This document shows, one piece after another, positions 1 to 7,174 of a DNA stretch of 8,072 nt. Under the pieces are notes generated by a model. That model was not told where the DNA came from. It saw nothing but the letters and a program-made list of their open reading frames with translations, and did not search any database. Source of the stretch: JAYZBC01 sp036339375 (lineage in GTDB: Bacteria > Pseudomonadota > Alphaproteobacteria > MPNO01 > UBA2964); the NCBI GenBank assembly GCA_036339375.1, contig JAYZBC010000004.1:1-8072 (forward strand), written 5' to 3'. The translations under genes were made by a program, and so were the position numbers. The first letter of the stretch is position 1. The number at the start of each line of letters is the position of its first letter.

Positions 1-68
1 TTAGCACGCTAAAATTAACCAAATTGTTGTCGTTGGGAACTAAGGCTGATTGGGGGAGCATATAATTT

Positions 69-1094
69 ATGATTGGCATTGTTTTTTTAGGTGACCGCCG
101 GGTCGAGTTAAGAAAATTTCCAGAACCAACGCCAGGGCCGCGGGACGTCATTATAGAAATAAAGGCTTCTGGCATGTGTGGTACGGATTTGCACGCCTAT
201 CGGCGCAAGTTTTTAGGGGCGGAACATTTTATCGCAGGTCATGAACCCTGTGGCATTGTCGTTGGCATCGGAGATCAGGTCTTCGAACAAGAAGCAGAAG
301 TTGGGGCCCGAGTTATGGTTCATCATTATGATGGGTGCGGCGTATGCCGGCATTGTAAAACAGGTTGGACGCAACTGTGTGACGATGGGCCAACGGTCTT
401 TGGCTCTGGCCAGGGGCACGGCGCTCATGCGCGATATATGAGAGTTCCTGCACATACTCTAGTTCCTTTACCCGAAGATCTATCTTTTGTTACGGGAGCT
501 GCTATTTCCTGTGGAACGGGAACGGCCTTTGGGGCACTCAAAAGGCTTGGCTTAGAAGGAGACGAGAACCTAGCCATTTTTGGGCAAGGGCCTGTAGGCC
601 TTTCGGCTACACAATTTGGCGCGGCAATGGGCGCGCGCGTTATTGCGATTGAAACTTCACCCGAGCGCAGACAGCTCGCCCTTGAAAAGGGCGCAGATGT
701 TGTACTTGATCCGACCGAAAATGATCCCGTTAAAGCAATCCAGGATCTGACACACGGAGAAGGCGCACATAAAGTGCTCGAAACCGCCGGTACTCAGGAG
801 GCTCGGACCGCTGCTGTTAAAGGGACACGTGTTTGGGGGGCGGCGTGTTTTGTAGCTTCAGGTGGAGAGTTTACCTTGAATGTTGGCCCTGATCTTACTC
901 ATCGTCAGGTGACGCTTGTGGGCCACTGGACATTTTCTAAAACCGGTCAGGCCGATTGCGCACGCTTTGTATCTGATCGGGAAATTGATGTCGATGGTCT
1001 CTTCACACACCAGTGGACGCTCCAACAAGCGGAGGACGCTTATCAGCTTCTAGATCAACAAAAAACCGGCAAAGGTGTATTTTTACCTGGTTAA
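69..1094 (+). CDS. Zinc-dependent medium-chain alcohol dehydrogenase
   Basis: A cytosolic MDR-family dehydrogenase of 341 residues, a normal length for the family, that should oxidise an alcohol or polyol with a nicotinamide cofactor. The catalytic zinc site is visible as C37 (GMCGTD) and H58-E59 (AGHEP), with C148 (SCGTGTA) as the likely third ligand. The structural zinc lobe is complete with C90, C93, C96 and C104. The Rossmann domain begins near residue 167 with GQGPVG at 172-177. The second strand ends in E195, an acidic residue that usually favours NAD(H) over NADP(H). The ATG at 69 is preceded by GGGGGAG (52-58), about ten bases away. The dioxygenase gene follows in the same direction after about 150 bases, which suggests a shared catabolic role but not necessarily one transcript. 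The substrate is unknown; sorbitol-, threonine- and glutathione-independent formaldehyde dehydrogenase-like enzymes share this architecture. The family call is firm, the specificity open. Confidence 0.93.
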   Translation: MIGIVFLGDRRVELRKFPEPTPGPRDVIIEIKASGMCGTDLHAYRRKFLGAEHFIAGHEPCGIVVGIGDQVFEQEAEVGARVMVHHYDGCGVCRHCKTGWTQLCDDGPTVFGSGQGHGAHARYMRVPAHTLVPLPEDLSFVTGAAISCGTGTAFGALKRLGLEGDENLAIFGQGPVGLSATQFGAAMGARVIAIETSPERRQLALEKGADVVLDPTENDPVKAIQDLTHGEGAHKVLETAGTQEARTAAVKGTRVWGAACFVASGGEFTLNVGPDLTHRQVTLVGHWTFSKTGQADCARFVSDREIDVDGLFTHQWTLQQAEDAYQLLDQQKTGKGVFLPG

Positions 1095-1096
1095 CT

Positions 1097-1113
1097 GACA
1101 TAGAATTTATGTC
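1097..1113. repeat. Short inverted repeat after the dehydrogenase gene
   Basis: GACATA and TATGTC form a perfect 6-bp inverted repeat with a 5-base centre, two bases after the dehydrogenase stop codon. It is followed by CCAAAAAACC and not by a T-run, so it is a poor terminator on the forward strand. It could equally be an operator for the next gene or chance. Confidence 0.35.
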
Positions 1114-1150
1114 CAAAAAACCGAGCACCGAAAAATTCTCCGCGACCAAC

Positions 1151-1183
1151 TTGACGCTATATCATCATCGTTGAATGTATAAT
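1151..1183 (+). promoter_or_regulatory. Weak candidate promoter of the dioxygenase gene
   Basis: TTGACG (1151-1156) resembles a -35 box and a perfect TATAAT lies at 1178-1183, some 65 bases before the dioxygenase start. The spacing of 21 bases is longer than the usual 16-18, so the two boxes may not work as a pair. The TATAAT with TG directly before it may act with a different, weaker -35. Confidence 0.3.
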
Positions 1184-1247
1184 TGCTTACTGGCCGTTTT
1201 GAAGCCATAATTTGCTTAACTAAAGTGGGAATATGGGGAACGAAGAA

Positions 1248-2081
1248 ATGGCATACAAGACCATCAGCGTTACAGCGGTTACACCCAATATTGGTGGGTT
1301 GGTGGAGAATATTGATTTAACAAAACCACTAAATGAAGGGGTTGTAAAAGATCTCCACAAGGCGTTGCTAGATCGCCAAGTATTGTTTTTTCGCAATCAA
1401 GAACTAACCCATGAAATGCAAAAGGCTCTAGGTACGCATTTTGGGACGCTCCATATGAGCATCGGTGCTGATGCTACTAATTCGAAACAATTGAGCGACC
1501 ATCCTGAAGTTAGGGCATTACACTTCGATGCAAATTCAACTTCCATTTCTGGTAATGAAATGTGGCATACAGACCAATCCTGCATGGAAGCCCCACCCAT
1601 GGGTTCTATCCTTTATATTCATACTGTGCCCCCTGATGGAGGCGGTGATACAATGTTTGCCAGCATGTATGCCGCCTATGACGCGCTGTCTGACAAAATG
1701 AAAACCTATCTTGAAGGCATGACTGCTCTCCATGACGGTGCAGCCGCCTTTGCCCAAACGGCCAATAACCAATTGCCAGTAACTGAGCAGCCCGTCATCG
1801 CCAAACACCCAGAGACAGGCCGAAAACTGATCTATGTGAATCCTATTTTTACCACGCGGCTGTGCAATGTCGACAAGGACGAAAGCACGGCTATTTTGTC
1901 TTATTTGTTCCAACATTGCGAACACCCTTATTTTCAGGTGCGTTTTAATTGGACACCCCATTCAGTGGCATTCTGGGATAATCGTTGCACACACCATCGG
2001 GCTCTGTGGGATTATTACCCCAACACTCGCTCAGGGTTTCGGATTCAAATAAAAGGGAGTGATAGGGTCAGCCCAGGTTAA
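1248..2081 (+). CDS. TauD/TfdA-family Fe(II)/2-oxoglutarate dioxygenase
   Basis: A cytosolic non-haem iron dioxygenase of 277 residues that couples 2-oxoglutarate decarboxylation to hydroxylation of a substrate, often followed by loss of the hydroxylated group (as in taurine or 2,4-D cleavage). The facial triad is present: H107 and D109 in WHTDQS and H250 in WDNRCTHHRA. T135 (GGGDTMF) and R265 (TRSGFRI) sit where TauD binds 2-oxoglutarate. The N-terminal PNIGGLVENIDL block is typical. I chose the ATG at 1248 because the protein then begins like its relatives and has purine-rich GGGGAACGAAGAA in front; an in-frame ATG at 1233 would add five residues (MGNEE) with GTGGGA too close to it. Length fits the family (about 280). 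It lies between the dehydrogenase gene and a terminator, so it ends that block. Substrate unknown; sulfonates, aryloxyacids and alkyl sulfates are all used by relatives. Confidence 0.93.
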   Translation: MAYKTISVTAVTPNIGGLVENIDLTKPLNEGVVKDLHKALLDRQVLFFRNQELTHEMQKALGTHFGTLHMSIGADATNSKQLSDHPEVRALHFDANSTSISGNEMWHTDQSCMEAPPMGSILYIHTVPPDGGGDTMFASMYAAYDALSDKMKTYLEGMTALHDGAAAFAQTANNQLPVTEQPVIAKHPETGRKLIYVNPIFTTRLCNVDKDESTAILSYLFQHCEHPYFQVRFNWTPHSVAFWDNRCTHHRALWDYYPNTRSGFRIQIKGSDRVSPG

Positions 2082-2239
2082 AAAAATTGATGAGAGCTGA
2101 AGAAAAATTTTTCGTAAATTATGATAAATCCATGGTGTAACGACATAAGGAACGAAGAGAAAACCAATAAATTGGCAGTATTCTTGGTTGAAAGAGAATT
2201 TTTTGAAAGAATAACCGGTGAAGAGTGACTTCAGTTTGA

Positions 2240-2287
2240 AAAAAATTGGAGCGATGGAGAATTACACCTCTCCACGGTCAATTTTTT
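2240..2287. terminator. Bidirectional intrinsic terminator between the convergent genes
   Basis: TGGAGA (2255-2260) and TCTCCA (2269-2274) form a 6-bp stem around an 8-base loop. Outside it AAAAAATTG (2240-2248) is the exact reverse complement of CAATTTTTT (2279-2287), giving an A-run on one side and a T-run on the other. This is the layout of a terminator working in both directions, placed where the dioxygenase and selO genes converge. The T-run overlaps the selO stop codon. Confidence 0.7.
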
Positions 2288-3782
2288 AAGTTCCACAGAA
2301 GGTCTGATAGGGTATTGCCGAAACAGGTCCCGGCGTGGCGTAGGCTTCGTCCCCAGCATCCTCATCAAAGGGATGGCTTAAAACCCTGAGGAGATCAGAA
2401 AAAAATGTCATGTTCTCGTGATCAACCGCGGCTGCGAGGGCCTCTTCTACTTTGTGGTTGCGGGGGATATAGATTGGGTTAGTTTGATCCATGGACTGCC
2501 TGCGGGCTTCAGCTTCAGTTCCGTCTTTTTCTAAACGTTTTAACCAGCGTTGTATCCAGGCGTCGAATTCGCTTGGTTGATCGAAAAGGTTTCTGGCTGC
2601 AGCCTTCTTACCACTCAAGACCTGAGAAAGACGGCGAAAAACGAGAGTAAAATCGGCATTTCCTTCTTCCATCAATGTTAGGAGGTTGTTAATCAGCTCC
2701 GGATCTCCCGGATCTTGGGTCGATAAACCTATCTTGGAACGCATACCGGCTAGCCAGTGCGTTTCATACAATGGCTCAATGCCTTGAACCACTTCTGTTA
2801 GCATTTCTATGGCTAGCTCCTTGCTAGGATCAACAAGTGGAATCAACGTTTCAGCAAATCGTGCTAAGTTCCAAGACAAAATCAATGGCTGGTTTCCATA
2901 GGCATAACGACCATGGGTGTCGATAGAACTGAAAACCGTATCCGCCGAATATGTGTTCATAAAAGCACAAGGACCGTAGTCGATGGTTTCACCAGAAATG
3001 GCCATATTATCGGTGTTCATAACCCCGTGAATGAAACCCAAATTCATCCATTGTGCTACTAAAGCGGCTTGTGCCTCAGTCACTGAAGAAAAGAATTCTA
3101 GGTAGGGGTTTTCCGCTTCGGCATTTTCTGGATAGTGTCGTGCAATGGTATAATCAGCCAGCTCACGAACTTTGTCCGTGGCACCACGAGCTGCAAAGAA
3201 CTGGAAGGTTCCAATCCGAATATGGCTTGATGCAACACGGGTGAGAATTGCGCCGGGTAAAGGGTTTTCTCGATAAACGACTTCCCCAGTGCTGATAGCT
3301 GCCAACGCGCGCGTTGTCGGGACGCCGAGTGCATGCATTCCTTCCGCTATCAAGTATTCACGTAAAATGGGGCCAAGGGCAGCCTTCCCATCTCCGCTGC
3401 GGGAAAACGGAGTGCGGCCAGATCCCTTGAGTTGAATATCGCGTCGTTGTCCTCGTGTATCAATTACTTCACCAAGGAGGAGGGCTCGTCCATCCCCTAA
3501 CTGGGGAGTAAAACCCCCAAACTGGTGCCCGGCATAAACTTGGGCCAGTGGTTCCGCACCCTCTGGCGTTACATTGCCAGAGAAGATCGCTGCACCTATT
3601 TCCGAATCGAGCATTAGCGGGTCTAGACCAAGCTCTTTGGCCAATGCATAGTTCAACTGAAGGAGCTTTGGCTCGCTTGAAGGAGCAGCGGGGCAGGAGA
3701 CAAAAAAATCATCAAGGCTGCGGGCGAAGCTGTTATCAAAGTTGAACGCCGAATATTTAGGGTCTTGTGTGTCCATCGTCAC
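2286..3782 (-). CDS. selO: Protein adenylyltransferase SelO (YdiU/UPF0061)
   Basis: A pseudokinase-fold enzyme that transfers AMP from ATP to Ser, Thr or Tyr of target proteins and is linked to oxidative stress. The family signatures are all here: YAGHQFGGFTPQLGDGRA (83-100), QLKGSG with K119, REYLIAE with E142, HGVMNTDN with D258 and N259, and D268 in DYGPC. Their spacing agrees with the catalytic residues described for Pseudomonas SelO. C272 in the activation segment and C496 in the terminal FCGT match the cysteine pair that forms a regulatory disulfide in E. coli SelO; the C-terminal one replaces the selenocysteine of eukaryotic SelO. Length 498 fits the family. The listed start is a GTG; an ATG two codons inside (3774-3776) is equally likely, with GAGA upstream of both. 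The gene is transcribed against its neighbours and is probably independent of them. Confidence 0.97.
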   Translation of the reverse strand: MTMDTQDPKYSAFNFDNSFARSLDDFFVSCPAAPSSEPKLLQLNYALAKELGLDPLMLDSEIGAAIFSGNVTPEGAEPLAQVYAGHQFGGFTPQLGDGRALLLGEVIDTRGQRRDIQLKGSGRTPFSRSGDGKAALGPILREYLIAEGMHALGVPTTRALAAISTGEVVYRENPLPGAILTRVASSHIRIGTFQFFAARGATDKVRELADYTIARHYPENAEAENPYLEFFSSVTEAQAALVAQWMNLGFIHGVMNTDNMAISGETIDYGPCAFMNTYSADTVFSSIDTHGRYAYGNQPLILSWNLARFAETLIPLVDPSKELAIEMLTEVVQGIEPLYETHWLAGMRSKIGLSTQDPGDPELINNLLTLMEEGNADFTLVFRRLSQVLSGKKAAARNLFDQPSEFDAWIQRWLKRLEKDGTEAEARRQSMDQTNPIYIPRNHKVEEALAAAVDHENMTFFSDLLRVLSHPFDEDAGDEAYATPGPVSAIPYQTFCGT

Positions 3783-3921
3783 ATTGTCTCAGTATTCTTG
3801 CTTTCGGAAAAGGGACTAGGTTTAGATTTTAAGATAAATTCTGGTGCAAGGCCGTTATTTCATTTAAAAAACAAGCCCACACAACTGGAAAACTTACCTC
3901 TAATATTTAGGGATTAATATT

Positions 3922-3949
3922 TTGAAAAGCGTTAGAAATGGTTCATAAT
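3922..3949 (+). promoter_or_regulatory. Candidate sigma70-type promoter of the hydrolase cluster
   Basis: TTGAAA (3922-3927) and CATAAT (3944-3949) are separated by 16 bases and lie about 55 bases before the hydrolase start. A direct repeat of TAATATT (3901-3907 and 3915-3921, 14 bases apart) ends exactly at the -35 box, a place where an activator could bind. The rest of the 220-base divergent gap to selO shows no gene. Confidence 0.4.
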
Positions 3950-4002
3950 TTGTTGGATAGTCCTTAGGAAGAAATGCGTTATTTTTATGAGTGGGAGATT
4001 AG

Positions 4003-4899
4003 ATGGGTTTCGATAACCTGAAGGCGCAAACTCCACGCACAAAGGAAAACACCCGGGTACCTGAAGCGGCAAACGACTATGGGGATCGCGCTCTTGCTCT
4101 TTCGCGTGAGGCTGCTGAGACTGTTCGAACAGTTACGGATGTTGAGTTCGGTACAGAATATTACCAGAAGCTGGATCTGTATCTTCCCGATAAAGGGATG
4201 GCCCAGGGAGTGCCGGTACTCCTTTATTTCCATGGGGGCGCTTGGCAACATGGGTACAAGGAATGGAATGGTTTTATGGCTCCTTGTTTTGTGAATATCC
4301 CTGCTATTTTTGTTTCTGCCTCCTATCGCCTTGTGCCCGACGCAAAATTTCCAGCACCTTTTGAAGATGCTTTAGCTGCTCTTAATTGGGTATGGCACAA
4401 TATTACTGATTATGGTGGCGACATTGGTCGAATTTTTATTGGCGGTTGGTCTGTTGGCGGTACGCTTGCTTCCCTGGTTACGTTAAGACGTGAACTGCAC
4501 GCACCACTGGGTTTGCCTGATGATTGCATCAAGGCATGTTTTTCGGCGAGTGCCGGATATCGATATAAGTACGACGTACTGGCCCCTGGCAGCAGTGGAA
4601 AAACTTATGGGGATTTGATGTATAGTTGTCCCGAGGATGAACAACTTTCTGAGCCCCTGAACTATGTGAAAGGCAACCAGACACCTTTCTATATTTCCTG
4701 GGCTTCCAAAGATTTTGAGCACGTTCAGGAGTCGAGCAAGGACATGGTAAAGGCCTTGGAAGCAGAGGGGAGTACCGTGTTGTCACAAGAGTTTGGAGGG
4801 GTCGATCATTACCAATTTAACCTTGAGCATGGCGACCCGGGCAACAAATGGGTTACGACTGTACGTGAATGGATAACTAACCCACCTCTTTACTCCTAA
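4003..4899 (+). CDS. Alpha/beta hydrolase, esterase or formamidase-like
   Basis: A serine hydrolase of 298 residues related to the carboxylesterase, hormone-sensitive lipase and kynurenine formamidase groups, expected to cleave an ester or amide in the cytosol; no signal peptide is seen. HGGAW (77-81) forms the oxyanion hole. GWSVGG carries the nucleophile S150, and D237 (KDFEH) and H269 (VDHYQF) complete the triad. The first 45 residues are polar and precede the core strand LDLYLP, as in small-molecule esterases and formamidases. Shine-Dalgarno GGGAG (3993-3997) lies five bases before the ATG, which fixes the start. It is the first gene of a three-gene forward cluster with a VOC protein and an amidohydrolase, so it probably hydrolyses an intermediate of the same pathway. 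Specificity cannot be read from sequence; kynurenine formamidase proper usually has HGGYW in place of HGGAW. Confidence 0.9.
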   Translation: MGFDNLKAQTPRTKENTRVPEAANDYGDRALALSREAAETVRTVTDVEFGTEYYQKLDLYLPDKGMAQGVPVLLYFHGGAWQHGYKEWNGFMAPCFVNIPAIFVSASYRLVPDAKFPAPFEDALAALNWVWHNITDYGGDIGRIFIGGWSVGGTLASLVTLRRELHAPLGLPDDCIKACFSASAGYRYKYDVLAPGSSGKTYGDLMYSCPEDEQLSEPLNYVKGNQTPFYISWASKDFEHVQESSKDMVKALEAEGSTVLSQEFGGVDHYQFNLEHGDPGNKWVTTVREWITNPPLYS

Positions 4900-5019
4900 T
4901 GTCATGCATATCTAATTGGTCCCCAGTACCATCAAGACACTGTTTTCAATGCATTAATTAAATTTGGTGAAATTAACTTCAAAAACGAAATCTGAACCAG
5001 AGAGTTAAGAGAAAGAGGT

Positions 5020-5535
5020 ATGAAAAAATTGAAAAGTGCAGCTTTTCAGCATACTGAGACGGTCCAATATGCTGAGCCACGTCGGATTGAAACCACGGGG
5101 ATTCTTCATTTTACCATTGGAGTAACGGATTTACAGGTGTCCCGCAGTTTTTACGAGGATGTGCTCGGTTGCACCTTTTGGAGGGAGAACGATACGACAG
5201 TGTTTATGAAAGCGGGAGACGATTTTTTTGTACTATCGCGAACCGGCTATCATCAGTCGCCCAATAAAGGTACCGATACCCTTATCCATCATGCCTTTAT
5301 CGTGGATGGAAAAGATTTTGATTCTGCGATGGCACATTTAGAAGTTCCGGGTGTAGAGATTCTTTTATACGAAGATACCGGGCATCGGAGCTTTTCTGGT
5401 AGGCATGCCTACTTCCATGATCCTGACCGGAATGCCATTGAATTAATCGATTTTCAGGGGGTGGGTGACAGGAATGCGCCAGCTTATGAAGGGCGAAAAC
5501 GCCGTCTACCAAAGTCTCATTTAGGCTCCCATTAA
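5020..5535 (+). CDS. VOC (glyoxalase/dioxygenase superfamily) protein
   Basis: A 171-residue protein with one vicinal-oxygen-chelate domain, which usually binds a divalent metal and acts as an isomerase, lyase, extradiol dioxygenase or resistance protein. The two beta-alpha-beta-beta-beta halves are clear: LHFTIGVTDLQVSRSFYEDVLG (29-50, shown here as a landmark) starts the first, and IHHAFIVDGKDFDSAMAHL (89-107) the second. Likely metal ligands are H30, H90 (or H91) and E141 in the closing AIELIDF. About 27 residues precede the domain and about 25 basic residues follow it, both longer than in minimal VOC proteins. GAGG (5015-5018) is almost next to the ATG, with GAGAAAG a little further upstream. 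It follows the hydrolase after 120 bases and precedes the amidohydrolase, so a role in the same catabolic route is likely. The reaction is unknown. Confidence 0.88.
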   Translation: MKKLKSAAFQHTETVQYAEPRRIETTGILHFTIGVTDLQVSRSFYEDVLGCTFWRENDTTVFMKAGDDFFVLSRTGYHQSPNKGTDTLIHHAFIVDGKDFDSAMAHLEVPGVEILLYEDTGHRSFSGRHAYFHDPDRNAIELIDFQGVGDRNAPAYEGRKRRLPKSHLGSH

Positions 5536-5558
5536 AGATTTGGTGTGAGGGGTTCCCT

Positions 5559-5612
5559 ATGAAAATTATTCCTCCCTTTTTTTCTTGTTTTGAAAAAAAT
5601 GATCGTTTGTGA
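5559..5612 (+). CDS. Possible 17-residue leader ORF overlapping the amidohydrolase start
   Basis: GAGGGG (5547-5552) stands six bases before an ATG at 5559, the best ribosome site in this gap. That ATG opens only a 17-codon frame (MKIIPPFFSCFEKNDRL) ending at TGA 5610-5612, inside the amidohydrolase gene and out of frame with it. It could be a translated leader that feeds ribosomes to the ATG at 5599, or the true N-terminus displaced by a one-base indel in the T7 (5577-5583) or A7 (5593-5599) run. The Shine-Dalgarno region can also fold as AGGG-GTT-CCCT (5548-5558). Confidence 0.3.
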   Translation: MKIIPPFFSCFEKNDRL

Positions 5613-6492
5613 TTCCCAGGTTCATATTTGGGCTGAAGAAACGCCTTCTCGGCCCTGGACACCGGGGGGACGAGAATTGGTACGGGACATGGGTCACCGC
5701 AAGAAACCGATCGGTTTTGAGGAGCTTAAAGTTATGATGGATGAGGCCGGGGTTGACCGGGTTCTCGTTGTCCCTCCCACTTGGGACCTTGATCGGAACG
5801 ACCTTGGTTTGGAGGCCGCAGAAAAATATCCGGACCGTTTTGGCTTGATGGGTAGGGTTCCGCTTCTTAATCCCGAAACCGGTAAAGCCCTTCTTCATGA
5901 ATGGCAGAACATACCTGGAGCTAAAGGTGTTCGGTTGACTTTTTTTCGGTCCGAGGAGGCAAAATGGCTCTTGGATGGAACGGCTGATTGGTACTGGCCT
6001 ATAGCCGAAGAGCTCGGGGTGCCGACAATGATCCATGCAGCAAAATTTAAGAAAGAGGTGGCCGACATTGCTAAAAAACACCCGAGCCTAAAACTGATAC
6101 TGGATCACATGGGAATACCGGGGGGAACAAAGGACGATGAATGCATGTCCTACGTAAATGGGACCCTAGCTTTGGCGAGTTTTCCCAACGTTTCGGTCAA
6201 ACTCTCAAGTCTTCCATCGAAAACAACAGCGCCTTACCCTTACGAAAATCTCAATGGTTACGTCCGGCAAGTTGTTGATGCCTTCGGCCCGGAAAGGTGC
6301 TACTGGGGTACTGATTTGTCTCGAATTCTGGGCGTCGTTGGAGGAACCTATCGTCAATGTGTTACCCATTTTACCGAGGAGATGGATTTTCTCACCACAG
6401 TTGAACTTGACTGGGTTATGGGACGAGCCCTTAGCGTCGCATTGAACTGGCCTATGGAAAAGAACAATGCTTCTTCAAAAGAAGAAGGATGA
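5599..6492 (+). CDS. Amidohydrolase_2 family (TIM-barrel) hydrolase
   Basis: A cytosolic TIM-barrel hydrolase of 297 residues in the COG2159/COG3618 branch, which includes lactonases and decarboxylases. It starts MIVCDSQVHIW: D5, Q7 and H9 occupy the usual DxHxH place, so the first histidine is glutamine, as I recall for a large uncharacterised subgroup sharing the DSQVHIW start and the RPWTPGGRE and DGTADWYWP blocks (residues about 18-26 and 126-134). Other active-site candidates are H146 (MIHA), H170 (LDHMG) and D239 (WGTDLS). The end, VMGRALSVALNWP, is typical. I prefer the ATG at 5599; a TTG at 5590 would add three residues. No Shine-Dalgarno precedes it, while a leader ORF with a strong one overlaps it. 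It closes the hydrolase-VOC cluster and probably opens a lactone or cyclic intermediate, or decarboxylates one. Substrate unknown. Confidence 0.88.
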   Translation: MIVCDSQVHIWAEETPSRPWTPGGRELVRDMGHRKKPIGFEELKVMMDEAGVDRVLVVPPTWDLDRNDLGLEAAEKYPDRFGLMGRVPLLNPETGKALLHEWQNIPGAKGVRLTFFRSEEAKWLLDGTADWYWPIAEELGVPTMIHAAKFKKEVADIAKKHPSLKLILDHMGIPGGTKDDECMSYVNGTLALASFPNVSVKLSSLPSKTTAPYPYENLNGYVRQVVDAFGPERCYWGTDLSRILGVVGGTYRQCVTHFTEEMDFLTTVELDWVMGRALSVALNWPMEKNNASSKEEG

Positions 6493-6596
6493 AAAGGGCT
6501 TGTTTCAGATCATGGAAATGTAATGGTGTGCAAAGGGGAAAATAATTCCGCAGAATGGTTTCTATTATCTAACTTCAAACAATAAAAAAAAGGGTC

Positions 6597-7073
6597 ATGA
6601 AAACAGTTTCATTATTCGTTGATGTTCAAAACATTTACTATACGACCAAACAAAAATTTGGCTGTAACTTTGATTATAATAAATTTTGGGCGTTAGCGAC
6701 ACAAGATAGAGAGGTTGTTACTGCCAAAGCATACGCAATCTCTCGCGGAGATCAAAAACAAACAGAATTTCAAAATATTCTTCGAGCCATTGGTTTTGAA
6801 GTCAGGTTAAAACCGTTTATCAGTAGAAGTGATGGTTCGGCGAAAGGAGATTGGGATGTTGGGATAACAATTGATGTTATGGAATACGCTCAACAATCCG
6901 ACATTGTTGTTTTGGCATCCGGAGATGGTGATTTTGATTTATTATTAAAAAAAATAAAAACCGCATACAATACTGACACTGAAATTTATGGTGTGCCAAC
7001 TTTAACCGCCAATTCTTTAATAAAAGAAGCTACGCGGTTCAATCCCATTGGAGGTAAGCTGCTTTTAAAGTAG
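6597..7073 (+). CDS. NYN-domain (LabA/DUF88-like) predicted RNase
   Basis: A 158-residue single-domain protein of the PIN-like NYN superfamily, whose members are metal-dependent ribonucleases or RNA-processing factors. The acidic site is complete: D9 and N12 in LFVDVQNIYY, D85, D87 and D93 in KGDWDVGITIDVM, and D110 and D112 in LASGDGDFDLL. It ends near GVPTLTANSLIKEATRF, as LabA-like proteins do, with no extra C-terminal OST-HTH or LOTUS domain. AGGG lies two bases before the ATG. The first 180 bases of the gene are about 33% GC by hand count, against about 53% in sampled dehydrogenase lines, and codons such as AAA, TTA and ATA are frequent, so its origin differs from the genes to the left. 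It has no close partner: about 100 bases separate it from the amidohydrolase and 450 from the next gene. Free-standing NYN proteins occur in RNA turnover and defence or toxin settings; neither is shown here. Confidence 0.9.
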   Translation: MKTVSLFVDVQNIYYTTKQKFGCNFDYNKFWALATQDREVVTAKAYAISRGDQKQTEFQNILRAIGFEVRLKPFISRSDGSAKGDWDVGITIDVMEYAQQSDIVVLASGDGDFDLLLKKIKTAYNTDTEIYGVPTLTANSLIKEATRFNPIGGKLLLK

Positions 7074-7174
7074 CCGGGTGTTTATCCTATATAGATTATG
7101 GCGTTTCTCTTTTCATTGCTTGTTTATGAGTAGAGGTCAACTTTTATATAGGGTTTGGCGCTTCGGATTCTAAA

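Noticed and set aside
1..12. TTAGC/GCTAA inverted repeat at the left edge
   Set aside because: The arms are only 5 bp and it is cut by the window edge, so it cannot be judged as an operator or terminator.
1536..1961. Reverse-strand frame of 141 codons inside the dioxygenase gene
   Set aside because: It lies antisense to a gene with a complete catalytic triad and has no protein-like pattern of its own; a shadow frame.
2121..2228. Forward frame of 35 codons between the dioxygenase and selO
   Set aside because: No ribosome site precedes the ATG, the protein is low in complexity, and the stretch is AT-rich spacer before a terminator.
5566..6081. Reverse-strand frame of 171 codons across the amidohydrolase start
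   Set aside because: Its composition is that of an antisense of coding sequence, and the forward amidohydrolase is unmistakable.
6470..6487. 7-bp stem CTTCTTC/GAAGAAG with loop AAAA at the end of the amidohydrolase gene
   Set aside because: It lies inside coding sequence (SSKEE codons) and is not followed by a T-run, so it is not a convincing terminator.
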